Numbered from the stretch's first letter, positions 45,469 to 55,071 are shown. The stretch: 64,000 nucleotides of DNA from Intestinibacter bartlettii (GCF_018917435.1 NZ_JAHLOQ010000008.1:1-64000), one strand, 5' to 3'. Notes: generated by a model not told the origin, from the letters alone. Made by a program: numbers and translations.

Positions 45469-45537
45469 AAATATATACAAAAGGAAAATTTAGTGGGAAT
45501 TTTAACATAAAACTTGAGTGAATTTGGGAGGATAAAC

Positions 45538-46836
45538 ATGAAACTTCAAGGAACTATGGAAATAAAAGATAATGTACTTTATATAGGTGGAGTAAATACA
45601 CTTGATTTAGCAAAAAAATATCACACTCCACTTTATGTATTTGATGAAGAATTAATAAGAAATAATTGTAGAGAATATATTAAATCTTTTAAAGTAAAAG
45701 AAAATGGAAATAAAGTAGCTTATGCAGGTAAGGCTTTTTTAACTAAATATATGTGTAGATTGATCAAAGAAGAAGGTCTTTGCTTAGATGTAGTTTCTGG
45801 AGGGGAACTATATACTGCATATAAAGCAGGCATGCCTATGGAAAATATACTTTTCCATGGAAATAATAAAACTGTAGATGAAGTGAAATTAGGAATAGAA
45901 CTAGGTGTAGGAAGATTTGTAGTAGATAATTTCTATGAACTTGATTTAATTGAAAAGTTTTGCTTAGAAAACAATAAAACTCAAAAAATTTATTTTAGAG
46001 TAACTCCAGGAATCGATGCTCATACTCATAAATATATAAGAACAGGACAAATTGATTCTAAATTTGGATTTGCACTTATAAATGGGGATTTTTATAAAGC
46101 AATAGAAAAAGTAAAAGAATATAAAAATATAGAGCTTGTGGGAATACATGCTCATATAGGTTCTCAAATTTTTGAGATAAAACCATTTTTAGATGAAGTA
46201 GAAATAATGCTTAAATTAGTAAAAGAAGTAAATGAAAATAATCCTGATATAAACCTTACAGAAGTTGATTTAGGTGGAGGAATTGGCGTTTACTACACAG
46301 AAGGAGATAAACCTAAAACAATAACTGAATTTTGTGAAGCTATAATAAATAAAGCTGATGAGGTTTGCGAAGAACTAAATATAAATATGCCAAAACTTTT
46401 AATTGAACCAGGAAGATCTCTTGTTGCAAATGCAGGCAGCACAATATATACTATAGGTTCTATAAAAGAAATCAAAAATGTAAGAACTTATGTAAGTGTA
46501 GATGGTGGTATGACTGATAATATAAGACCATCTTTATATCAAGCAGGATACGAATGTGCAGTAGTGAATAAAATAAATAAAATTGGAAATAATCATAAAG
46601 TAACTATAGCTGGAAAATGTTGTGAAAGTGGAGATATTCTAATATCAGATACAGAAGTAGGCGACATAGAAAGTGGAGATATACTTATAACTACAAATAC
46701 AGGTGCTTATGGATATTCTATGGCTTCAAATTACAATAAAATACCTAAAAACCCTGTTGTCTTTGTAAAAGATGGTAAAGATGAATTATCATGTAAAAGA
46801 CAAAGCTATGAAGATTTATTAGCATTAGAAGTCTAA
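45538..46836 (+). CDS. lysA: Diaminopimelate decarboxylase
   Basis: A 432-residue PLP enzyme that makes lysine from meso-diaminopimelate. The PLP lysine is in AYAGKAF, and HAHIGSQ, EPGRSLV and CESGDI are further family marks. The frame is open from TTG at 45514, but GGGAGGAT selects ATG 45538. It probably shares the riboswitch-controlled transcript with lysC. Confidence 0.93.
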   Translation: MKLQGTMEIKDNVLYIGGVNTLDLAKKYHTPLYVFDEELIRNNCREYIKSFKVKENGNKVAYAGKAFLTKYMCRLIKEEGLCLDVVSGGELYTAYKAGMPMENILFHGNNKTVDEVKLGIELGVGRFVVDNFYELDLIEKFCLENNKTQKIYFRVTPGIDAHTHKYIRTGQIDSKFGFALINGDFYKAIEKVKEYKNIELVGIHAHIGSQIFEIKPFLDEVEIMLKLVKEVNENNPDINLTEVDLGGGIGVYYTEGDKPKTITEFCEAIINKADEVCEELNINMPKLLIEPGRSLVANAGSTIYTIGSIKEIKNVRTYVSVDGGMTDNIRPSLYQAGYECAVVNKINKIGNNHKVTIAGKCCESGDILISDTEVGDIESGDILITTNTGAYGYSMASNYNKIPKNPVVFVKDGKDELSCKRQSYEDLLALEV

Positions 46837-46839
46837 AAT

Positions 46840-46907
46840 AGTTACAATTATGATAACTTAAGTTACAATTATGACGTTTGATATTTTATATTTTGTAGTT
46901 ATATAAT
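46840..46907 (+). promoter_or_regulatory. Promoter with 14-base direct repeat
   Basis: AGTTACAATTATGA occurs at 46840-46853 and 46861-46874, a 21-base period (two helix turns). It lies just above a TTGATA (46878-46883), 18-base spacer and TATAAT (46902-46907) promoter, a good position for an activator. Confidence 0.5.
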
Positions 46908-46964
46908 TAATCTATACACTCAGAAAGTTTAATTAAGTTTTCTAGCGTTTAGGGAGGTATAATT

Positions 46965-47537
46965 ATGAAAAAAAAATATTTAATTATATTAATTGTATTA
47001 ATGATTTTTTCTGTTGGATGTAAAAGTGAGGAAACAGCTTCTTTCAATAATGGACAAGATGCACTTGAGAATCATGAATATGACAAGGCACAAAAATACT
47101 TATCTAATGTCCTTGAACAAGATTCTAAAAATGAAACTGCAAGATCTATGTATATGCAAGCTATAAAAATGTCTAAAGCTGAATACTATAAAGATAAGGG
47201 ATTTTACAGTAAGGCAATAGACTGCCTTGATTCTATAGTAAATATAAATAATGGATCTCAAAAGATAAAAGTTGAATCTGAAACTTTAAAAAAAGAATTA
47301 GAAAAATTGCAAAGTGAATCTGAAGAATCAGCAAATATTAGAAAAGAAAATGCTAAAGAAGTAGCTAAAAAAGCTGTTGAAAAATCAGAACAAGAATTTT
47401 ACATATGGCAAAAAAATCAAGAAAAAGACAATGAGCCTAAGTCTGATAAAGATGAGGAAGAAAAACAAGAAGATTCTTCTGATGAAAATATAATTGATAG
47501 TATAAAAAATAAATTAGGTGAAATATTTAAGTTTTAA
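46965..47537 (+). CDS. TPR-containing lipoprotein
   Basis: A 190-residue lipoprotein with lipobox SVGC (lipidated Cys19) and a tetratricopeptide repeat region (DALENHEYDKAQKYL, YSKAIDCLDSIV) followed by a charged, disordered C-terminus. Cell-surface anchored, probably a protein-protein contact module. AGGGAGGT precedes the ATG; a terminator follows. Confidence 0.75.
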   Translation: MKKKYLIILIVLMIFSVGCKSEETASFNNGQDALENHEYDKAQKYLSNVLEQDSKNETARSMYMQAIKMSKAEYYKDKGFYSKAIDCLDSIVNINNGSQKIKVESETLKKELEKLQSESEESANIRKENAKEVAKKAVEKSEQEFYIWQKNQEKDNEPKSDKDEEEKQEDSSDENIIDSIKNKLGEIFKF

Positions 47538-47562
47538 AAATTATAAATCAAACAATTGAAGG

Positions 47563-47593
47563 AAAAGTTGCCTTATCAGGCAACTTTTTTTTC
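47563..47593 (+). terminator. Intrinsic terminator
   Basis: AAAAGTTGCC pairs with GGCAACTTTT around a short loop, then more T residues. Confidence 0.92.
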
Positions 47594-47694
47594 ATTTCAT
47601 CTTGTTAATTAATCAAACTTATATTACAATAAGTTTGCTAAAAGTGATATGAACTGAAAATGAACAATGTTTTAGATAGATTAAAGGAGAAAAA

Positions 47695-48408
47695 ATGAGA
47701 ATTAATAAATATATTGCACTTTGTGGAGTTGCATCAAGAAGAAAAGCCGAAGAATTAATATTAGCGGGCAGAATAAAAGTAAATGATAATGTAATAACAG
47801 AACTTTCTTATCAAGTAGATGAAGAAAATGATGTAGTAAAAGTAGATGATAAAGTTATAAAAGAAGAAAATAAACTTGTATATGTACTTTTAAACAAGCC
47901 AGAAGGATATATAACTACTGTAAAAGATCAATTTGATAGACCGAGTGTATTAGATTTAGTTACAGATATCAAAGAAAGAGTATATCCAATAGGAAGATTA
48001 GACTATGAAACTAGCGGATTACTACTTTTAACTAATGATGGTGATTTAACTTATAAACTTACTCACCCAAAACACGAAGTAGACAAAACTTATATGGCTA
48101 GAGTTAAAGGAAAGCTAACTGAGAGTGAAATAAAGATGTTTAGAAGTGGATTAAAAATAGAAGATTACGTTACAGCACCAGCTAAATTAAAAGTTGTAAG
48201 ATATGACGAAAAAAATGACGTATCTATTTTAGAAATAAAAATACATGAAGGTAAAAATCGTCAAGTTAGAAAGATGTGTAAAGCTATAAACCACCCTGTA
48301 CTTAGACTGAAAAGAACTGCTATGGGTAAAATAAGAGTAGGTGAATGTGAAATAGGAAAATACAGATACTTAACAGAAGATGAAGTAAAATATTTAAAAG
48401 GTATCTAG
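47695..48408 (+). CDS. rluB: Ribosomal RNA pseudouridine synthase, RluB/RsuA family
   Basis: A 237-residue enzyme with an N-terminal S4 RNA-binding domain (MRINKYIALCGVASRRKAE) and the catalytic GRLDYETSGLLLLTNDG motif, whose aspartate is the nucleophile. Length and motif match RluB (23S U2605). Followed by mnmM after 15 bases, a translation/RNA-modification pair. Confidence 0.9.
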   Translation: MRINKYIALCGVASRRKAEELILAGRIKVNDNVITELSYQVDEENDVVKVDDKVIKEENKLVYVLLNKPEGYITTVKDQFDRPSVLDLVTDIKERVYPIGRLDYETSGLLLLTNDGDLTYKLTHPKHEVDKTYMARVKGKLTESEIKMFRSGLKIEDYVTAPAKLKVVRYDEKNDVSILEIKIHEGKNRQVRKMCKAINHPVLRLKRTAMGKIRVGECEIGKYRYLTEDEVKYLKGI

Positions 48409-48423
48409 AAAAAGAGGTAGTAT

Positions 48424-48996
48424 ATGTTAAGAGCTAAATATATAAATAAAGTAACAGAAGTAAATAAAATTTATTTAGAAAATATAATAAATGAAGGCGA
48501 TGTAGTTGTTGATGCCACTATGGGAAATGGATATGACACTATATACCTTGCAAAAAAAGTAGGACAAAGTGGAAAGGTATATGCTTTTGATGTACAAGAA
48601 GAGGCATTAAAATCTACATCAAAAAAAGTAACTAAAGAAGAATTAGAAAATGTAGAGCTTATATTAGATGGACATCAAAATATGGACAAATATGTACAAG
48701 AAGAAGTATCTTGTATAGTATTTAACCTAGGATATCTTCCAAGAGCTAAACATCAAATAATAACAAAATCAGATACGACTTTAGAAGCTATAAAAAAAGG
48801 ATTAGAACTGCTTAAACCAAATGGTGTTATGAGTATAGCAATTTATAGTGGGCATGAAGGTGGAATGGAAGAAAAAAACGCAGTTTATGAATTTACACAA
48901 ACTTTAGATCAAAACTACTTTAATGTATTATGTACAAAATTTATAAATCAAATAAATAATCCACCAGAACTTTTATTAATAGAGAAAAAAGGATAA
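48424..48996 (+). CDS. mnmM: tRNA mnm5s2U methyltransferase MnmM (YtqB-like)
   Basis: A 190-residue SAM-dependent methyltransferase. The SAM motif VVDATMGNGYDT is near 30, and NLGYLPRAKH follows as the second motif. This fits YtqB/MnmM (formerly rRNA methylase PF06962), which completes 5-methylaminomethyl-2-thiouridine at the wobble position of tRNAs in Gram-positive bacteria. Confidence 0.85.
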   Translation: MLRAKYINKVTEVNKIYLENIINEGDVVVDATMGNGYDTIYLAKKVGQSGKVYAFDVQEEALKSTSKKVTKEELENVELILDGHQNMDKYVQEEVSCIVFNLGYLPRAKHQIITKSDTTLEAIKKGLELLKPNGVMSIAIYSGHEGGMEEKNAVYEFTQTLDQNYFNVLCTKFINQINNPPELLLIEKKG

Positions 48997-49092
48997 ATAT
49001 ATATAAATTAAAGAATACAGAAAATTAAATAAAGAATAGTGATATAATAAATTAAAAAGTTTGTAGCTATTTAATAGGAAAGAGGGAAATAT

Positions 49093-49968
49093 ATGGATGA
49101 TAAAAAGTTACAAAATGATAATAAGCAGTTAATAAATATAATACAAGCACAATATCCAAGACTTAGTAAAGGACAAAAATTAATAGCGCAATATATAATA
49201 AATAATTACGATAAAGTTGCATTTATGACAGCTAGCAAATTAGGGGAGACTGTAGGTGTAAGTGAGTCTACAGTAGTTAGATTTGCAAATGCACTAGGTT
49301 ATGCTGGATATCCTAAATTACAAGAAGGGCTACAAGAATTAATAAAAAATAAATTAACTACTGTTCAAAGAGTCGAAATGGCAAATGAGGATTATTCAGA
49401 TGATTCGACTATTCTTAGTAAAGTTTTAAAAAGTGATATAGATAATATAAAATCAACATCAGATGAAATAGATGAAAAGGCATTTGAAGAAGCTTCTAAT
49501 AGAATTTTAAAATCAAGAAAGATATACATATTAGGGATGAGAAGTTCATTCACAGTAGCGCAGTATTTAGCATTTTATTTAAATGTAATATTAGATAATG
49601 TTCAATTAATCAGAATAGACATGGGAGATCCTTATCAACAAATAGTGAGAATGAATGAAGATGATATTCTTATAGTATTTAGTTTCCCAAGATATTCAAA
49701 ACAATCACACCAAGTTGCAAAATATGCAAAAAGTAAAGGAGCATATATAGTATCTATAACAGATAGTGCTTTTGCACCAGTGGCACCACTATCAGATAAC
49801 ATATTACTTGCAAAAAGCAATATGGCATCATTTGTAGATTCTTTAGTTGCACCTATGAGTGTTGCCAATGCACTTATTATATCAGTTGCTATGAAAGAAA
49901 CTGATGATATTAAAAAGTATTTCCATGATTTAGAGCAAATTTGGGAACAATACGTAGTATATGAATAA
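49093..49968 (+). CDS. MurR/RpiR-family transcription regulator
   Basis: A 291-residue regulator with an N-terminal HTH_6 domain (GETVGVSESTVVRFANALGYAGYPKLQ) and a C-terminal SIS sugar-phosphate-binding domain (about 130-280). Such proteins control sugar or amino-sugar genes in response to a sugar phosphate. No sugar pathway is beside it. GAGGG precedes the ATG. Confidence 0.88.
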   Translation: MDDKKLQNDNKQLINIIQAQYPRLSKGQKLIAQYIINNYDKVAFMTASKLGETVGVSESTVVRFANALGYAGYPKLQEGLQELIKNKLTTVQRVEMANEDYSDDSTILSKVLKSDIDNIKSTSDEIDEKAFEEASNRILKSRKIYILGMRSSFTVAQYLAFYLNVILDNVQLIRIDMGDPYQQIVRMNEDDILIVFSFPRYSKQSHQVAKYAKSKGAYIVSITDSAFAPVAPLSDNILLAKSNMASFVDSLVAPMSVANALIISVAMKETDDIKKYFHDLEQIWEQYVVYE

Positions 49969-49999
49969 AAGTTTTAAAGTAAATCCTTTAAACTTAGAT

Positions 50000-50048
50000 A
50001 AATGTCGTACTTTGTTTTTATGAAAAAAATCAAATTACGACATTTTTT
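50000..50048 (+). terminator. Intrinsic terminator
   Basis: AAATGTCGTA pairs with TACGACATTT, with a T-run. Confidence 0.88.
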
Positions 50049-50147
50049 GTGTTAAAAATATATAAAATTTAGAAAATAATAATTGACAATATATGTAAAA
50101 TTAACTATTATTTTATTAATGAAAATATTTTAAAAGTTTTAAATTCA

Positions 50148-50372
50148 CTGACAAAGAAGAGTAACATTAGATTTATTTATAGAGAGTTGGGAATGGTGGA
50201 AGCCTGATAATTAAATTTATTGTGAAAAGAGCTTTTGAGAAGGCTATCTGAAATTTTAGTAAGATAGTTGGTATACCTGCCTTAAAGGTTAGAGTGGATA
50301 AGATATCTTATCAATTAGAGTGGTAACGCGGAATATTTCGTCTCTTAGTTTTTTTAACTAAGAGATTTTTTA
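50148..50372 (+). promoter_or_regulatory. T-box leader of ornithine carbamoyltransferase
   Basis: A complete T-box: Stem I with distal GGGAATGGTGGAAGCCTGAT, then the T-box sequence AGAGTGGTAACGCGG (50317-50331) and a terminator of TCTCTTAGTT and AACTAAGAGA followed by T residues (50341-50372). Uncharged tRNA would stabilise the antiterminator. The specifier is uncertain; an AGA (Arg) triplet at 50228-50230 is possible. A second, partial unit follows. Confidence 0.88.
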
Positions 50373-50384
50373 ATACTCAAAATT

Positions 50385-50467
50385 ACTTATTGAATTTAAG
50401 GATATTTTATCAATAAGAGTGGTAACGCGCATTGTCGCCTCTTAGTTTTATGCTAAGAGGCTTTATT
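50385..50467 (+). promoter_or_regulatory. Second T-box antiterminator/terminator module, no Stem I
   Basis: AAGAGTGGTAACGCGC at 50415-50430 repeats the T-box core of the first unit, and the flanking TTATCAATxAGAGTGG is almost identical. A terminator GCCTCTTAG...CTAAGAGGC with T residues follows (50437-50467). No Stem I precedes it. Read-through of both terminators may need two tRNA events, or this is a decayed duplicate. Confidence 0.75.
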
Positions 50468-50496
50468 TAACTAAATGATATAAAGGAGATAGTATT

Positions 50497-51522
50497 ATGG
50501 CAAAAAAAATAGAGTTAAAGGGGAAAAGTTTCTTAACATTAAAAGATTTTTCAAAGGAAGAAATAAAATATTTCTTATCACTTGCAAGTTATCTAAAAAC
50601 TAAAAAGAAAATAGGTATAAAAGGGGATTTATTAGAAGGAAAAAATATAGCTTTATTATTTGAAAAAGCTTCTACAAGAACTAGATGCTCATTTGAAGTT
50701 GCAGCTCATGATGAAGGTGCACAAGTTACTTATTTAGGGCCAAAAGATTGTCATATGGGTAAAAAAGAATCTATGGAAGATACAGCTAAAGTATTAGGAA
50801 GATTCTTTGATGGTATAGAATTTAGAGGTTACAAACAAGAAACAGTTGAGTGCTTATCTAAATATTCAGGAGTACCTGTTTGGAATGGTTTAACAGATGA
50901 ATACCATCCAACTCAAATACTAGCCGATTTATTAACTGTTTCTGAACATGTAGATAAACCATTTGATAAAATCAAGTTTGTATACGTAGGTGATGCAAGA
51001 AATAATATGGGTAATTCACTTATGATAGGATGCGTAAAAATGGGTATGAAATTCGTATCACTTGCACCAAAAGAATTATGGCCTAATGAAGAATTAGTTA
51101 AAGAAATGGAAGAAGTAGCAAAAGTGACTAAAGGAAGTATTCACTTAACAGAAGATATAAACGATGTAGAAGATGCAGATGTTATATATACAGATGTATG
51201 GGTTTCAATGGGTGAGGAAGACCAATACGAACAAAGAATAAACCTACTAAAAGACTATCAAGTAAATATGGATATGATAAAGAAAACAAAAAATGAAAAT
51301 GTTATATTCTTACACTGCTTACCAGCGTTTCACGATTTAGAAACAGTAGTTGGAAGAGAAATATATGAAAAATACGGTTTAAATGAATTAGAAGTAACTG
51401 ATGAAGTATTTAGATCAAAATATTCAAAAGTATTTGATGAGGCAGAAAATAGAATGCACACTATAAAAGCAATTATGGTTGCAACTTTAGCAGATGTAGA
51501 TATAGCAGCTAATCATAAATAA
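50497..51522 (+). CDS. argF: Ornithine carbamoyltransferase
   Basis: A 341-residue carbamoyltransferase with the family marks [13 protein letters not shown] (carbamoyl phosphate), HPTQILAD (residue ~145) and HCLPAFHD (ornithine/SMG-type loop with cysteine). It forms or degrades citrulline. The direction (biosynthetic ArgF or arginine deiminase ArcB) is not set by sequence; the T-box control by amino-acid supply favours the biosynthetic side. AAGGAG precedes the ATG. Confidence 0.9.
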   Translation: MAKKIELKGKSFLTLKDFSKEEIKYFLSLASYLKTKKKIGIKGDLLEGKNIALLFEKASTRTRCSFEVAAHDEGAQVTYLGPKDCHMGKKESMEDTAKVLGRFFDGIEFRGYKQETVECLSKYSGVPVWNGLTDEYHPTQILADLLTVSEHVDKPFDKIKFVYVGDARNNMGNSLMIGCVKMGMKFVSLAPKELWPNEELVKEMEEVAKVTKGSIHLTEDINDVEDADVIYTDVWVSMGEEDQYEQRINLLKDYQVNMDMIKKTKNENVIFLHCLPAFHDLETVVGREIYEKYGLNELEVTDEVFRSKYSKVFDEAENRMHTIKAIMVATLADVDIAANHK

Positions 51523-51532
51523 GAAGAAAATT

Positions 51533-51573
51533 AAAGGGCTTATGTTAATTATTATATTAATATAGGCCTTTTT
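51533..51573 (+). terminator. Intrinsic terminator
   Basis: AAAGGGCTTATGTTAAT (51533-51549) pairs with ATTAATATAGGCCTTTT, with a mismatch, then a T-run. Confidence 0.85.
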
Positions 51574-51968
51574 GTATAAAATATAAATTTAGTATAAGCA
51601 TATTATCTTATTTAATATAGTAAAATAAAAAAATAAGTATAATTTAGAAGGTATAAAAAGTTTTCTTCCTTACTAAAAAAATATAGAAAAAAACAAATAT
51701 AATAAAATTTATATAGTGAAAATTGCAATTAATAGAAAAAAACTTTCATAATTAATAAGTTTTCAAAAAATATAAATTTATAATGCAATTTCCAATAAAT
51801 GGTTATATAATAAGATATATAAAGGATTTAAAATAACATTTAATATTTAAAATATATAAAATGTCGAAAAGTGAATGAAATAAAATAAAACTTTCATTCA
51901 TTTTAAAAGGTTTGCACATCGTGTATACACCTTTAATTTTTAAATAATAAATTTAGGGGGACGAAAAA
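51574..51968. other. 395-base leader region before the homocitrate synthase gene
   Basis: TGAATGAAA (51872-51880) pairs with TTTCATTCA (51892-51900), and a second hairpin-like AAAGG...CCTTT lies at 51906-51934, directly before the gene. These look like a leader with regulatory structure, but I recognise no known riboswitch or T-box. Confidence 0.4.
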
Positions 51969-53126
51969 ATGTGTGTTAAAGATAAAATAAAAAATAAAGA
52001 AATAAAAATAGTTGATACAACTTTAAGAGATGGAGAACAAACAGCAGGTGTTGCTTTTGCTAACCATGAAAAAATAGCAATAGCTCAAGCTCTAAGTGAT
52101 ATTGGTATAGATCAACTAGAAGTCGGAATACCTACAATGGGTGGAGATGAAAAAAATACAATAAAAGCAATATGCAAAAGAAACTTAAAAGCAAGTATAA
52201 TGGCATGGAATAGAGCTGTTGTTTCTGATATAGAACAATCTATAGATTGTGGAGTTGATGCAGTTGCAATTTCTTTATCAGTATCAGATATACACATTCA
52301 ACATAAATTAAAAAAATCTAGAGAATGGGTTTTGGAAAATATGTTTAATGCAGTTTCCTTTGCACACAAAAATGGATTATATATATCAGTAAACGGTGAA
52401 GATGCTTCAAGAGCAGATATAGATTTTTTAATAGAATTTATAAATGTAGCTAAACAAGCAGGTGCAAATAGATTTAGATTTTGTGATACAGTTGGAGTTA
52501 TGGAACCTTTTGCTACTAGAGAAAAAATAGAAAAAATTCATAAGGCAACTAATTTTGATATAGAAATGCATACACATAATGACTTTGGTATGGCAACTGC
52601 AAATGCTATAGCAGGTGTTATAGGCGGTGCAAATTATATAGGATGTACAGTAAATGGTTTAGGCGAAAGAGCAGGAAATGCAGCACTTGAAGAAGTTTTA
52701 ATGGCACTTAAATTTGTATATGGATATGAAACTGATGTAGATACAACTAAATTTGTTGAAATATGTAAATATGTTTCACAAGCATCAGGTAGACGTCTAC
52801 CACCATGGAAGGCAATAGTAGGTACTAATATGTTTAGACATGAATCAGGAATACATGCAGATGGAGCTCTTAAAGATCCTAAAAACTATGAAGCATTTGA
52901 TCCTTCTGAAGTAGGCCTTCAAAGACAAATAGTAATAGGAAAACACTCAGGAAAAGCTGCAATAATAAATAAATTTAAAGAATACTCTATAGAGCTTACA
53001 AATGAAGAAGCAAATCAAATATTAGAAGAAGTACGTAAAGTATCAGTAGGACTAAAAAGAGAGCTATTTGATAAAGAATTAGTTCAAATATATAAAGATA
53101 TAAAAAATAATTATAAAATATTCTAA
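51969..53126 (+). CDS. Homocitrate synthase (NifV/AksA-type)
   Basis: A 385-residue member of the isopropylmalate/homocitrate synthase family. VDTTLRDGEQTAG near the start, HTHNDFGMA and GLGERAGNA are the metal-binding and catalytic motifs, and the GTNMFRHESGIHADG block is typical of NifV/AksA. It condenses acetyl-CoA with an oxoacid. In C. difficile the corresponding gene precedes an aconitase and an isocitrate dehydrogenase gene, so it may serve as a citrate-like synthase for glutamate synthesis. AGGGGG precedes the ATG. Confidence 0.85.
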   Translation: MCVKDKIKNKEIKIVDTTLRDGEQTAGVAFANHEKIAIAQALSDIGIDQLEVGIPTMGGDEKNTIKAICKRNLKASIMAWNRAVVSDIEQSIDCGVDAVAISLSVSDIHIQHKLKKSREWVLENMFNAVSFAHKNGLYISVNGEDASRADIDFLIEFINVAKQAGANRFRFCDTVGVMEPFATREKIEKIHKATNFDIEMHTHNDFGMATANAIAGVIGGANYIGCTVNGLGERAGNAALEEVLMALKFVYGYETDVDTTKFVEICKYVSQASGRRLPPWKAIVGTNMFRHESGIHADGALKDPKNYEAFDPSEVGLQRQIVIGKHSGKAAIINKFKEYSIELTNEEANQILEEVRKVSVGLKRELFDKELVQIYKDIKNNYKIF

Positions 53127-53172
53127 CTATAAATATTATAGTTAAAAACAAAACTCAATTTAGGGGGATAAT

Positions 53173-53661
53173 ATGGACATAAATTTTAATGAAATAACAT
53201 CTGGGGTAATGATAAAACTAAGTGACAATATAGAAAAAGACGATATATTAAGTTCAGATGAAAAATTTTTAGAAGATCAAAGTAATATAGACATTATAGC
53301 TAAAACTTGCTTTAAAAAAATAGATAAAGGTTTTATAAATCGTGTAACTTTTAATAAAGGTGGCTTTATAGTATGTGGAGATAATTTACTACAACAATCT
53401 TCTGACTCAGATGTTGAAAAAGTATTTTCACATTTAGGTATAAAAGGGATAATAGCAAAATCATTTAATGAAAAACATAAGGACAATTTAATAAAAAACG
53501 GTATTATACCTATGCAATTTATAGATGATAAACAGTATAATGATGTTGGATTATACGACATATTAAAAGTTAAAAATTTACTAGAAGACTTATCAAAGGG
53601 AATAGTAGAGGTAGTCAATATAACTAAAGGTGATAGCTTCTTCGTAAAAACAGAACTATAA
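53173..53661 (+). CDS. Aconitase swivel-domain-like protein, catalytic motif lost
   Basis: A 162-residue stand-alone protein. It follows the C-terminal swivel domain of aconitases: SDNIEKDDIL (aconitase DKITTDHI), GGFIVCGDNLLQQSS (GGGIIVGGENYGQGSS), LGIKGIIAKSFNEKHKDNLIKNGIIPMQF (aconitase [28 protein letters not shown]). The active-site SSREHA is replaced by SSDSDVE, and the large [4Fe-4S] part of the enzyme is missing. It has its own ribosome binding site (AGGGGG) and a clean frame, so it is a kept gene rather than a fresh break. It lies between homocitrate synthase and isocitrate dehydrogenase genes, where related species have a full aconitase. Confidence 0.75.
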   Translation: MDINFNEITSGVMIKLSDNIEKDDILSSDEKFLEDQSNIDIIAKTCFKKIDKGFINRVTFNKGGFIVCGDNLLQQSSDSDVEKVFSHLGIKGIIAKSFNEKHKDNLIKNGIIPMQFIDDKQYNDVGLYDILKVKNLLEDLSKGIVEVVNITKGDSFFVKTEL

Positions 53662-53699
53662 AAATATATAAGAAAATAGAGTTTGTAGGGGGATAAAAA

Positions 53700-54695
53700 A
53701 TGTATAAAGTAACATTGATACCAGGTGATGGAATTGGACCAGAAGTTGCAGCAGCTATGGTAAAAGTTGTAGAAGCAACTGGTGTAGATATAGAATGGGA
53801 AAAAGTAGACGCAGGTGCAGGCGTTATTGACGAATATGGAACTCCACTTCCAGAACATGTAATAGATGCAATAAAAAGAAATAAAATAGCTATAAAAGGA
53901 CCTGTAACTACTCCAGTAGGTAAAGGATTTAAAAGTGTAAATGTAACACTTAGACAGACTCTAGATTTATATGTAAATTTAAGACCAGTAAAAAGTTTTA
54001 AAGGCATTAAATCTAGATATGAAGATATCGATTTAGTCATAGTTAGAGAAAATACAGAAGGATTATATTCAGGCATAGAACATAAAATAGGCGATTATGG
54101 TGCAGAAACAATAAAAATAATAACTAAACCAGCTTGTGAAAGAATATGTGAATTCGCATTTAACTATGCAAAAGACAACAACAGAAAAAAAGTAACAGGT
54201 GTACACAAAGCTAATATAATGAAACTTAGCGATGGATTATTCTTAAATACATTTAGAAATATAGCATCTAAATATCCTGATATACAAAGCGATGATTTAA
54301 TAGTAGATGCGGCTTGTATGAATTTAGTTATAAATCCAGAAAAATACGATGTTATGGTTATGCCTAACTTATATGGTGATATAGTTTCTGACTTATGTTC
54401 AGGTCTTGTTGGTGGACTTGGAATGATACCAGGAGCTAATATAGGAAAAGATTATGCAGTATTTGAAGCAGTTCACGGTAGCGCTCCAGATATAGCTGGA
54501 AAAAATATAGCCAACCCAACAGCAATAATCCAATCATCTGTAATGATGCTTAGATACTTAGGAGAACAAGAAGCAGCCTCTAAGATAGAAAATGCTTTAG
54601 TAAAAGTTTTCGAAAAAGGAGAAAATTTAACTGGAGACTTAGGAGGAAATGCTACAACTGATGAATTCACAAATGAAATATTAAAATATATATAA
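53700..54695 (+). CDS. icd: NAD-dependent isocitrate dehydrogenase family enzyme
   Basis: A 331-residue beta-decarboxylating dehydrogenase. GDGIGPEV is near residue 9, and the substrate-recognition SVNVTLRQTLDLYVNLRP (residue ~77-95) resembles NAD-type isocitrate dehydrogenase more than isopropylmalate dehydrogenase. NLYGDIVSDL and FEAVHGSAPDIAGK complete the signature. Homoisocitrate dehydrogenase is an alternative, given the homocitrate synthase-like neighbour. It ends the three-gene cluster. Confidence 0.85.
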   Translation: MYKVTLIPGDGIGPEVAAAMVKVVEATGVDIEWEKVDAGAGVIDEYGTPLPEHVIDAIKRNKIAIKGPVTTPVGKGFKSVNVTLRQTLDLYVNLRPVKSFKGIKSRYEDIDLVIVRENTEGLYSGIEHKIGDYGAETIKIITKPACERICEFAFNYAKDNNRKKVTGVHKANIMKLSDGLFLNTFRNIASKYPDIQSDDLIVDAACMNLVINPEKYDVMVMPNLYGDIVSDLCSGLVGGLGMIPGANIGKDYAVFEAVHGSAPDIAGKNIANPTAIIQSSVMMLRYLGEQEAASKIENALVKVFEKGENLTGDLGGNATTDEFTNEILKYI

Positions 54696-54729
54696 TAATT
54701 TAAGTTATAGAAATGCTTAAATTAACTTT

Positions 54730-54785
54730 AAAATACATTCTTTAATTCTATAAAAAATACTTTATAGTTAAGAATGTATTTTTTT
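54730..54785 (+). terminator. Intrinsic terminator after the isocitrate dehydrogenase gene
   Basis: AAAATACATTCTT pairs with AAGAATGTATTTT plus an inner stem, followed by T residues. Confidence 0.82.
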
Positions 54786-55071
54786 TAATGAGTATATAAA
54801 TTTGACTAAAAACACGGAATTAATATCTGAATATTTCGTTAAATGGATTAAATTAACAAATTTAAGCTTCTTGTCTTTATAAAATGTAACTAAAAATAAA
54901 TTAACATTAATAAAATTAACTTAAAACAATATATACTTTAAAATATAAAGAAATAAGTTTGAAAAATATGTCGACACTTAAAAAAATAATGCAAAAGTAT
55001 TTTTTGTATTGTATAATTAAGAAGTGACAAGAGATGACAAAAAATATTTATATAAAAAGGGAGATGCTTAG
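54786..55071. other. 286-base AT-rich gap
   Basis: Nothing recognised besides the ribosome binding site AAAAGGGAG for the next gene. Confidence 0.4.
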
